Assembly: GCA_019925095.2 (NCBI GenBank)
Contig: CM034405.1
Coordinates: 14,285,401-14,349,400, forward strand
Origin: Dendrolimus kikuchii
Lineage: Eukaryota; Arthropoda; Insecta; Lepidoptera; Lasiocampidae
DNA length: 64,000 nucleotides
Direction of reading: 5' to 3'
The translations under genes and the position numbers were made by a program. Within the stretch, counting starts at the first letter, position 1. Each line of letters begins with the position of its first letter. Positions 56,901 through 64,000 of the stretch are shown piece by piece. The notes under the pieces were generated by a model. It worked only from the letters and a program-made list of their open reading frames with translations, had not been told where the DNA came from and ran no database searches.

Positions 56901-59900
56901 GGAGCCATAATCCAACTAGAATGGAATCTACAAGTAAGTGCATACATAAAAGTACTAAAAAGAGACTTAAAGTTATGTACCTATTAAATTACTTATAACT
57001 AAATATTATAATTGTTTTAGTATAGTTTATTTTTAAATATCGAGGATATTTTTTAAAATATTGCAATATTTATTGAAATTTGGTTTAAGTATATCAATAT
57101 ATTTGTTTCAGTTGGTTTATCTGTATATATTTCAATATAACAGCTTTCTACTTTCATCTTTCAATATATTTTAATTACAGGATACAATGTTACTATACTT
57201 GCTTATGGACAAACAGGTTCTGGAAAAACATACACAATGGGTACTAATTACTCTGGATCAGATGGTGACTCCACAAAACTTGGTAAGTATAAATTGACCT
57301 TGAATATGACAATATGAGCCACATACTTTTACTTCAAGCTTCAGCAAGGGTGGTGGATTTATTTTAAATTGGTATTATTGAATAATTTTTATTTAGTTTT
57401 CTGCACTCTTGCATCTTCTTGTCCATGATAGGACAGAGTTGATTCTTCAATATTAGTCTTACATTTTTATATTTCTATTGCTAAATTTAAAATAATGTTT
57501 ATCTAAAATTGAATTAACAGCTATGGAGGATGATCTTTATGCCTTTGCTACTATTATTGTTATTTTTATATGTACATTGTTAGTGGTGTTAAACATTAAT
57601 CCATAACTCGATTATATATACTAATGTATTTATATTATCGAATTATTATTGAGTTATACCTAGTCTTGCCATAAATATTATAACAAAGATTATCTTTGTT
57701 CTATTGCAAATAACATTTATAAGTTTTTACAGTGTGTTAGTTTAATACATAAATATACAACAATTTAAAATGTAAAAAGCTTATTCGTAGTGGTCTCCCT
57801 TGGCTTGAATACAGACCTTTAAACATTCAGGTCAGTTATCAATAGAAGCACGCACTCTTTCCATGGGAAAATTCTTCACTGCCAATCATATGGATTGTTT
57901 TAGAGACTCTAAATTATCATGGCGTTTAGAGCAAGCCATACTCTCTAAAACTGACTATAAATCATAATTCAGCTGATTAAGATCGGGACTAGACGACAGC
58001 CAGTCTTTAGCTCTGATGAAGTCTGAAATGTTCGTTTCCAACCAAGACTGCGTAAACCGAGCTTTATGACTCGGCGCCGAGTCTTGCTGGAAGGACCATT
58101 CTTGGTTATTGAACATGGTGTTGTTAAGGGGCTTAACTACCTTCTCAAGAATGGTATCTTGATACACTTGTGCTGATGTTTTGATACCTTTTTCACAAAA
58201 TTATGGCTCAGTCACTCCTTCACAGCTAACACCCCACCAAACCATCACTGAAGACGGATAATGCCCACATTACACTCTGTCAACTAATTGAACAGCTTCC
58301 TTAGAGCTTTGAGTATAAATATGGTTATTTTATGTGTTAAAATTAAAAATGTTCTCATCCGTAAACAAAATTTTTCTGTGACCGCCCTTTGCGTACCACT
58401 TCAGTAGTTGTTTCGATTTTACCACCCTATTCTTTTTTAAATTATGAGTTAAGAAATGACCAGTGCGTCTCTTATAGGTTGCAAGTCCTAAGTCATCTTT
58501 TAAAATACGCGACATGGTTCTAGGTGATATCTTCATCTCCCGAGATAAAATCTTTTGCTTTCGGACAGGATTTCTTCGAATTGTTTCCCTTACTACTTTG
58601 ACCACCTTTTTCGTACGAACACTACGTGGACGGCCAGATCTTTTTCTGATATAAACAGAGGAGGTCTCATTGTATCTATTAATAGCCCGGTACACAAACA
58701 TTTGACTAATACCAAGCGTATGGAGAGTTTTAACAATTGCATTTGGCTCCACACCTATTTTGTATAATGCAATCACAACGATTCGGTTCTCTTTATCGCC
58801 CCACTCCATTTTAATATAGCAAAATTTTGTACAATGTGTTGGCGCCAAAATGAGAAAACACAATGAATAATCATATAAAAATGACAGATTCCAAATTCAA
58901 ATGTAATATTTTGTTTCTTTTTAATTGTAACAGTATTTATGGCCAGACTAAGTATATACTAATGTATATATAATCGAATGTAGTCAGATGCATTTGGAGA
59001 AAGTGACTATCATTAATACAGGTGGAGTAGAAGGATTTGGTAGTCAATATCATTAACCTGATGTTTCAGGGGTGATCCCGCAAGCTGTTGCTGATATATT
59101 TGACTTTATTGAAGCTCATGAAGACAAATTCATCTTTAAAGTGAATGTATCCTTCATGGAGCTTTATCAGGAGCAGTGTTACGACCTACTATCTGGCAAA
59201 GAGAGGGGGCACAGCATTATTGAGATCAGGGAAGACATGAACAAAGGTGTTATATTGCCAGGTAACTAATGTATATGTTTATCATATGCGTCATACGAAC
59301 CTTTTTTTTTATTTAGGGGAAATCCGCTTGAGGACCATAAGCCACGATAAGGGCAGAACCTTGGGGGGGATAATTCGCGACCCGTCTGTGGGATTCACCA
59401 GATCGGGAGTGGCACTAGCATGCCCAATCAGAAATGGTGCCATGCTGTTGCCACCCTGGTTATGGATACCCACTAAAACCCCTGGGTGTTCTGTCCTTCG
59501 CCTTATGCCAGGGCTACTGGTATATGACCTAGCCTCTTCTCAGCCCTGGCAGGCGTGGGCCTCCCTCACGAGGCCTGTTCCAGCGCCATACGAACCTGGC
59601 GCAAGTGTCTAATACACAGGTGAAGTTTTTCAAGTAGGCCTTCAAAGCCAAATCCTAAACTATAATAAATAACTTTCCCTTGGATTGCCATTTTACATTT
59701 CTTCAGAGAAATTGATTCTTATAAGCTGCACTGTGATTTCGTATAATAATACAACTTGTCCTTATTTTTCAAAATCAGCCAATTTGATTCCTGACAAGGG
59801 TAATTTATTTTTGAAAAATCTAATGATACCACTTTAGTTTTTGACAAAATAGGCTCAAGACTCTTTTGAGTCTGTTTCGCTTGTTCATATATTTTAGGAT

Positions 59901-62900
59901 TTGGACCTCAACTCAAACTTGCAAAAATTTCATGCGCCGCGATAAACTTGAACCCCGCTAATCCGTTGTTCAGGTAATAGGAAACCCTATTAATCATTCA
60001 TGTCAAGTGTGCAGATTGCTTGTTTGTTATTCCCAACATCTACATATTTCTGTCTTGTTTGTCTCACTTACTTTTCTTTACTTCCTTTTCAAAATTTAAT
60101 GAAAGAAACTTTGGTTGAACATGTCGCTTCTTGGTTTCGTCAACATGATAAGTCTGACAAATCATTTGTTTTATTTGAGAATAAAAATCGCCCTTTCCGG
60201 TTTTTTTTTAAATGCGGTATCTTTTTAAAAAACTTTGTGATTGACAGTAAAATTGTTATCAATATAATTATTTTCTGAAAAATAATAGGTCTCTTCTAAA
60301 AGTTCAAATTTCACAACAACAACACATTGAAGCAAATAGGGGATGATTTTATTACGAGTACAATATCGCACACCACAATCTGGACGCTTTGATAATCCAC
60401 ACAGGGCCTTCTCTTTTTGCCTGTTCGGATTATCGAGGGCTCTACTGTAGTCATTATTTCTTCTTCCTTTATAGGTATAAGTGAGCTTCCCGTGACTTCG
60501 ACCACGGAAACAATGATGGTCCTTGAAAGGGGCTCCATTGGTCGCGTCACCGGCTCTACTGCGATGAACCAGGCTTCCAGTCGGAGTCATGCTGTTTTCA
60601 CTATAGTAATTTATAAGGAGAGTCGCACTGATAAGTTAGTGTTATTTTAAATACTATTTTTGTTGTTATTGTGTGTAAGCGAAACTGAAAAATAATAAAT
60701 TGCTAGACACTTTTTATACTCCCAAACTACATTTATGTTATAGCTAATATACAATGAGCAACTCTAGATTGGGCCCTAAACATCCAGACCAGAGTAAAGA
60801 ATGGAAAGTTGTTGAAACGAAATGGGTGGCCTAATTTTTAGTTTACAAAGGTTGTCTCCTTTATATATATTATTATGACTGTAAACAATATTGAAGTGGT
60901 TAAATTAATATAGTAACATAAAAGAATTTAAGTAACTATTATTTTGTTTGGAGAGCAAATAGAAACAATAATTATATTACTATATTTCTCTGCAGAAATT
61001 AAAAAAATATTGAATTAAAAAACCTCCAAATGTGTTGTAATACAAAACAAAAAGTCTATGCATTTTTGTATACTAGGTAAGACTAAAAAGTAAATATACA
61101 TAATTATATCAAATTTTACAGAAACATTGCAACAACATCAAAATTCCATTTAGTTGATCTGGCTGGATCAGAGCGTATTAAGAAGACCAAAGCTAGTGGT
61201 GAACGTCTAAAGGAAGGTGTCAAGATCAACCAAGGTCTGTTGGCCTTGGGAAATGTGATTTCTGCCCTTGGCGATGGAACAAATAGGAGTTTTATTGGTT
61301 ATAGAGACAGCAAATTGACTAGACTACTGCAGGGTAAGGGTTTACAAGTTGATTTCTTTAATGTAAGGTGGTGAATATACAAAAATCAAGAACACATTCA
61401 TATTTATTTACCATATAATTTAGTAGGAAAAACTATACAATTGTCTGTCAAATGTTTGCCAGAAACATATCAAATGATTGGCACCTTATAACTATTATTA
61501 ACTTATTCAGAACTTTTTCTTATTATATTATGATGATATTAAAAATATTAAGATTTCTTAATATCTTGAATAAATTGACTGGGTGCAAACTATGGTGTAG
61601 TTTACCCCGAAAAAGAAAATTGTCCTCAGAGAAGTATGTCAGTTTTATTGGACACCGTCCAATGTTTTGCTGTACAATTTCTATTTTCAAAAGTAAAATT
61701 TCTTTGAACATTGGAAACAGTTATAGCATATTGACTGTTTAAAGTCAGAATTATATTAGTGTTGAAAATATAAATTGTTTAGTAAAATGTATCATTTCGA
61801 GATGCCACAAGATCACCCTTATTTGGCGTAAATCAAAGACCAACAATCTGATTGAGGCGTATGTTAAGGGACCTGGTTGTCTGGTGGCCTATTACAGTAG
61901 AGCAAGTTTCACCAATTAGTTTCGCTCAGGGTCCGTTTTAAGAAATGAAATTACCATCGCAGTCTGCACAATGTTTTATAGAAAAAAATATTTATTAAAC
62001 AAATGTAATTACAGAAAAAAATACCATTGTCAGTATTTTTTTACATATCAATGAGAAATATGACATTTTTTTGCGGTCTGCACAAATTTGGTCGGCGGTC
62101 CGGATGCGGACCGCGATCCGCCATTTGGTGACCCCTGCAGTAGAGGGTCGATTACCCAAATCATGATGTACCTAGATTAGGCCGGATGCCTAATTGGGTT
62201 ACATGGGTGTTCGGAAAACTGGTTTTTCCGGATAATCCAACTGTATTGAACCATACATACATATTTGTGTACAGGCGAATGAAATCCTTATTTATTATCA
62301 TTATTGACAAATAGGTATTACACCAAAACAGTGTGGACAGCCTTATAATAAAACATGTACATACTAGGTACAATTAACACTTAAAAGATCTTCAATATTC
62401 ATCTGTTGAAGCAAGCCTACCCGCGCTTACGAGCAACTAGGTCACTTTCTTTTTTTTAAAAAGACACATATTTGATACTGATCGCTTTCAGCTTGTGTTT
62501 AAGACCAACGCAAGGTAGTGTCTAAGCAAGTAAACGCTTCAGAAGCACCAATTATGTTTTCATCTTCATTATCTGAACTTATAGGCGTCGTTGTTCGGTA
62601 AAGCGTTCGTTCGGTTGATCGACGTTCGGATAATTGACACTCCACTTTCAAACTTGTATATTTATGAATACTTGCCACTGGCTAGACACACAAATCGTGC
62701 GAAGCCATATCTGAAAAGTAAAAGGTCACGATATTATGTGCGATTTATGTTCGCAGACAGCCTCGGCGGCAACTCCCTGACGCTGATGGTGGCGTGCGTG
62801 AGCCCCGCGGACTACAACCTGGACGAGACGGTGTCCACGCTGCGCTACGCGGACAGGGCGCGGCGCATCCGTAACAAACCCATCATCAACCAAGACGCCA

Positions 62901-62919
62901 AGGCCGCTGAGATTGTCAG
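50992..62919 (+). CDS. Kinesin-4 (KIF4/Klp3A-like chromokinesin), motor domain, continues past window
   Basis: Six exons with matching phases: 50992-51229, 57181-57282, 59070-59261, 60475-60634, 61122-61333 and 62757-62919, giving 355 codons. Motifs in order are '[10 protein letters not shown]' (beta-1), '[14 protein letters not shown]' (P-loop), '[11 protein letters not shown]' (switch I), '[20 protein letters not shown]' (switch II), '[11 protein letters not shown]' and '[10 protein letters not shown]'-like '[17 protein letters not shown]'. The wording around switch II and the neck fits kinesin-4 best. These motors act on microtubules at chromosomes and the spindle midzone. The ATG at 50992 (AAAATGG) has better context than the in-frame ATG at 50968. 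Stalk and tail lie beyond 64,000; no further exon is seen after the donor at 62920. Exon 6 is very GC-rich, unlike exons 1-3. Confidence 0.9.
51615..53072 (+). CDS. LINE ORF1: Gag-like nucleic-acid-binding protein
   Basis: 485 aa. The N-terminal region is polar; residues about 90-210 form an RRM-like domain common in I/jockey ORF1 ('[14 protein letters not shown]', '[20 protein letters not shown]'). Three zinc knuckles follow near residues 248-300: '[14 protein letters not shown]' (CX2CX4HX4C), '[13 protein letters not shown]' (CX2CX3HX4C) and '[15 protein letters not shown]' (CX2CX3HX6C). The rest is Pro/Ser-rich. Such proteins coat the element RNA. The last 32 bases overlap ORF2 in another frame (+1), as in other two-ORF LINEs. 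Confidence 0.85.
   Translation: MSQSVGEKVPPDRGRHSLGMEVGESHAIGQTKEKLRAKRSLEAPSNTPEKRILPPSVSIQHTYTRPGFEANSDLRYSESDSGPFIVYVTGPDVDLPKSSNNMRALKIAQVIYNSKVSGVDEIKNIGRNKISIYFKTFSEANSFLSHPLLELNNLTAIIPRFQLTRMGVIHSIPLDWSLEDLVSWTECRPESSIVIKARRLNKKKRVEDTTCWEPTGTVVLTFLGQSLPSHVYCCNLSQPVGTYTLPTIQCLKCCRFGHIRDKCRSNSRCSRCAGPHENATCQVPEDKITCLFCSGNHAATDSRCPEHARQRNIKVIMSTENIGYVEAARRFKPVRTSYADISSTVPNKSAYIPYPSPNSVPSPMCPEPSPNTIQSAPNSSYRKTIYIHRKPRQELGTTYDHLAHANIVSSPPSSLPNGCALGDNSPNISTANDNLVQILSTALINIFSKCGDIQPYNVIDMLQKIITSLINSSIQNGEGPSMELS
53041..56739 (+). CDS. LINE ORF2: endonuclease, reverse transcriptase and RNase H
   Basis: 1,232 aa, no stop or frameshift. The AP-type endonuclease is residues 1-220: '[14 protein letters not shown]', 'FALSETWL', '[16 protein letters not shown]', 'GSDHLPI'. 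The reverse transcriptase is about 430-720: '[18 protein letters not shown]', '[11 protein letters not shown]', '[16 protein letters not shown]', '[10 protein letters not shown]' (YADD active site). RNase H is about 945-1090: 'FTDASRL', '[12 protein letters not shown]', '[10 protein letters not shown]', '[15 protein letters not shown]', which preserves the D-E-D-D set. A cysteine/histidine motif closes the protein ('[17 protein letters not shown]'). Endonuclease plus RNase H and a three-knuckle ORF1 point to the I clade rather than jockey. All catalytic residues are present, so the copy may be competent. Confidence 0.9.
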   Translation: MAKVLQWNCRSVNNKKHEVSFLINQFNPYLFALSETWLNPGSLFRVPGFSCIRDDRSDGWAGCAILVRRNITFSRFTLPPHSPDINIVAVRCLNITFVSVYIPYPNALLIQELFSLLCHLPVPLLILGDLNIRHTLWGSASCDPIAPAFLDILNDLNLCIINDGTPTRRVSPLQNPSAPDLTLSSPSIAYSLSWSVLSNCYGSDHLPILCSLPDSSPPPVTPIPLLRFRLALADWHKFSSLVQSKLNSLPDVSSLNFTSLYDEYVSALTSAAEQSIPLKNSVKNKIPSPAWWDSECSAIVKKRKEAEIKFTRSLTYDNYLEFQKVSASSKRLLRSKKKKGWQAFCESLSPRTPASMIWKKIKAFRKSQSDDNINSNNPSSWLPNFMHKLAPPFVPLEPCPPISCSPSDELNPMNSKFSFGELCAALDHLRDSSPGVDGITYSFVIQSCESSKHFLLNLLNQIFLSGSIPESWKKQIIVPILKPGKDASDPDAYRPIALSSVLAKIMEHLIKNRLEWIVESKGILANSQFGFRRGLGTMDSLSLITSDIRLAFSRNEHVVGVFLDITSAYDNVNLQILRQKLHNLSIPPRIVNIVSNMFMERSISVRVSGIDSPPRLVWKGLPQGSVLSPILYNIYTADLESSVSCFCKALQYADDIALYATSDSFSDASNRINSALFYLNSWLSEHGLSLSASKSSAVIFSRKRDIPALDIHINNHPIQIANSVKFLGVFLDAKLSGLPHLNYICAKTEKNTNVIRALSGVRWGSHPYCQKLLYNAIIRSHFDYACFILEPCSKSALMKLERIQAKCLRIITGAMKSSPINALQVECVDPPLALRRQLLSDRFFYKVIELSDHPLLGILDQLLQISFTSSYWTHKCLPLLINSYKKLVDLPLGIFQNYKNPVFESSFESLIYKPNVILNLDIHKNSPDANQLFCKITQDRWPDHLQFFTDASRLSQNGPVGSAIWIPKYKIILNFKIPPPSSVFTGESIAILEAVLYIESHNISKSIIFTDSLSSLQDISKLPLHAKHNFVISLKIKEALFRCHSSGLDIVLAWIPGHCGIGGNEIADCCAKEAVCSGSNKYNKCFPRDLRSLARPQMFETWNGIWQQSRLTVGRYYGSLQPTLRPKPWFFNYRKLPKKVISTIIRLRLGHCCCPVFLAKLRIRDNSLCECGLADGSVHHIFFECPKIVSPLYSILLKDFPRPVNVDFLLTVADSRHVHILSKFLTINNIYL
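57661..58950 (-). mobile_element. maT-type mariner transposon (1.29 kb) in kinesin intron 2
   Basis: Terminal inverted repeats: the left is TAGTCTTGCCATAAATATTA (57661) and the right, inverted, is TAGTCTGGCCATAAATACTG (58950). TA dinucleotides at both borders fit the Tc1/mariner target duplication. Outside these, both flanks carry a similar 27-bp AT-rich sequence ('TATATACTAATGTAT...ATCGAAT'). Confidence 0.8.
57781..58809 (-). pseudogene. Mariner (DD37D, maT-like) transposase, inactivated
   Basis: From ATG at 58809 it has a helix-turn-helix N-terminus ('[20 protein letters not shown]', '[11 protein letters not shown]', '[12 protein letters not shown]'), then the first catalytic Asp in '[10 protein letters not shown]', a broken stretch at about 58170-58330 (frameshift or small deletion), the second Asp in '[15 protein letters not shown]', and the third position in 'NQLNYDL', where Asn replaces Asp. 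The next Trp codon is TAG, and another Trp further on is TGA. Counting 37 residues between the second and third catalytic positions gives DD37D. It cannot be active. Confidence 0.85.
59314..59615 (-). repeat. GC-rich retroposon in kinesin intron 3
   Basis: About 300 bp of GC-rich sequence is flanked on its left by a T10 run, that is, a poly-A tail on the minus strand ('TTTCCCCTAAATAAAAAAAA'). This suggests antisense retroposition. It is open in one plus frame but has no known domain. It has no second copy here, so the family is unnamed. Confidence 0.5.
59620..60474. other. Rest of kinesin intron 3
   Basis: AT-rich sequence without convincing elements. Short frames at 60000-60278 and on minus at 60225-60590 are not supported; the latter is a shadow of exon 4. 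Confidence 0.5.
61790..62141 (-). mobile_element. hAT-like element end in kinesin intron 5
   Basis: On minus the sequence starts CAGGGGTCACCAAATGGCGG and continues through 'CGGTCCGCATCCGGACCGCC', a CAGGGGT-type terminus characteristic of hAT (Charlie-like) transposons. The other terminus was not found, so the left boundary is uncertain. Confidence 0.5.
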
Positions 62920-63827
62920 GTGAATAAATGAATTCTTTTTATTTGTCCATTGAACTGAAATGAAAATACACACCATAATCAAGCAGCACACCATTTCAAA
63001 TAAACATGCATGTATGAAGAAAGATGTTTGTCAGGATTGTTGCAAGTGAAGGTTCATAGTCTCTGCCTACTTTCATGGGAAACAGGCGTGATAATAAGTA
63101 TGTGAACTGAAATATTGTCAAAATAAAAGTTTATAGATTACTCATTACCAGAATTCTAGTATCCGACCGAACCGTTGAATTCCGTTACCTTCAATTAAAA
63201 AAAGCATCTTTGACCTCTACCGGCTTCGGCAAAGTATTAGCCGAAAATGGATGAACCCGCTTGAACGCGTGTGTGCAATATCAAATGGGTACTGGGTAGC
63301 GAAGGGTATGGTTTCGATTAAGTCCGACGGCCCGCTTTTTCCGGTGCTCTATCCCATCTAGTGGAATTCCATTCCTCCATTCCATGCTAAAGTTCGTCAC
63401 TGCGTTGGCTTCAGCCCTGGTGTTACAAACATCTAGAGACAATAACAGTCTCCATTAGGTGGGCCGTCCAGCTGCTTGCCAGTTTCCCCATAAAAAAGGT
63501 CGAAGAGTCTGCTAGGATAGACGATTGGCTTTGGCCAGAATTTCACTTTCGGTTGGATACTTCGTCATCCTAGTAAAATACAAAACCTACATTTCTGTTG
63601 TTGGTCAGAGGGTGTTAGAAGTCGTTCATCTGTCATTTTTCTTATAGTAAAGTATCACACAAATAGACAAGTGACTCCGTAAATTACTTTTTTACTTAAA
63701 TCATATATTTTCATATTTAAATACAATATCAGAATTAAATCAATATCTTTCCACAGGTGTTGCAGACATAAAATAATTTTGAATTGATATTAGTGTCATC
63801 TAATATACAAAGTAGAACTCATTATCC
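62920..63827. other. Kinesin intron 6 (start), with repeat fragments
   Basis: Contains an inverse family H-like end at 63055-63100 ('CTCTGCCTACTTTCATGGG', 'GGCGTGATAATA') and a family C fragment at 63395-63500 ('GCGTTGGCTTCAGCCCTGGT', 'GGTGGGCCGTCCAGCTGC'). No exon 7 could be identified. Confidence 0.5.
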
Positions 63828-64000
63828 ATGCAGGAACGGAGAAAGAATACTAATTTCTGTGGTCAGCCTGCCTATCCTAAGAGGCGATAAAACAACCCAC
63901 AGCCAGGTGGTGGGGTATTTTCCCAACTGGATGGCTACCACCCCTGGTCTAGAGTATGCCGCCATAACAGCCTTGAGTTGTGTTCCGAAGTTAGTAGCCA
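63828..64000 (+). repeat. Family A repeat, cut by the window edge
   Basis: Starts 'CATGCAGGAACGGAGAAAG' and runs 'AACCCACAGCCAGGTGGTGG' to 'GTGTTCCGAAGTTAGTAGCC', where the window ends. Lies in kinesin intron 6, in gene orientation. Confidence 0.8.

Larger units (their letters stand above)
51450..56935 (+). mobile_element. Full-length-looking I-clade non-LTR retrotransposon in kinesin intron 1
   Basis: It contains a short 5' leader, ORF1 (51615-53072), an overlapping ORF2 (53041-56739) and a roughly 190-bp 3' region with a small hairpin GTTGGA-GCCATAA-TCCAAC near 56900. Both ORFs are open, so this looks like a recent insertion. It is in the same orientation as the kinesin gene. The exact termini and target duplication could not be fixed by eye, so the outer coordinates are approximate. 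Confidence 0.8.

Noticed and set aside
58555..58767. 70-codon plus frame
   Set aside because: It is antisense to the mariner transposase helix-turn-helix region.
60225..60590. 121-codon minus frame
   Set aside because: It is a shadow of kinesin exon 4, which has correct phase and the switch I motif.
63757..63775. Splice acceptor-like TTTCCACAG as start of kinesin exon 7
   Set aside because: The downstream sequence soon runs into stops and shows no coiled-coil or kinesin-like residues, so no exon is supported.
1..64000. CRISPR arrays, operons or bacterial-type genes
   Set aside because: No regularly spaced repeats or ribosome-binding-site-led gene strings; introns and TE content show a eukaryotic genome.

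Overview
This window looks like nuclear DNA of an insect, most likely a moth or butterfly. The reasons are an AT-rich background, spliced genes with ordinary GT-AG introns, and a dense mixture of element types common in lepidopteran genomes: tRNA-derived SINEs, I-type LINEs, maT-type mariners, PIF/Harbinger elements, short Helitrons and many decayed LINE tails. The order is inferred from this style, not proven by a marker gene.

Positions 1 to about 43,700 hold no host protein gene that I can support. The stretch is a layered transposon graveyard. A roughly 300-bp poly-A-tailed dispersed repeat (called family A here) occurs ten times in the window. There are also two tRNA-derived SINE families (B and E), short Helitrons inserted between A and T, at least five kinds of LINE reverse-transcriptase tail, a hAT-like element nested in a LINE tail, and four striking short-loop or zero-loop hairpins. 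The most complete element is a PIF/Harbinger transposon at about 29,375-33,275. Its Myb/SANT-like DNA-binding gene is intact (three exons, 215 aa), but its transposase gene carries several frameshifts. Both of its ends are packed with GATAG motifs.

From 43,736 to the right edge are two host mitotic genes arranged head to head. On the minus strand is a three-exon, 988-aa sororin/Dalmatian-type cohesion protector. It has two N-terminal KEN boxes, an FGF motif and the conserved acidic C-terminal tail. On the plus strand is a kinesin-4 (KIF4/Klp3A-like chromokinesin), of which the first six coding exons (the whole motor domain, 355 aa) lie in the window; the rest continues beyond 64,000. About 0.9 kb separates their start codons, and this interval carries a near-consensus E2F site. 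Joint cell-cycle control of the two genes is therefore plausible: one product protects sister-chromatid cohesion and the other drives chromosome and spindle-midzone functions.

The introns of both genes are loaded with elements. Kinesin intron 1 contains a full-length-looking I-clade LINE with both ORFs open (485 and 1,232 aa) and all catalytic motifs present, the most recent-looking insertion here. Intron 2 contains a dead maT mariner (1.29 kb), intron 3 a GC-rich retroposon, and intron 5 a hAT-like end. The sororin introns hold a Helitron, a candidate solo LTR with a 4-bp target duplication that stops only 27 bp from a splice donor, and two SINEs.
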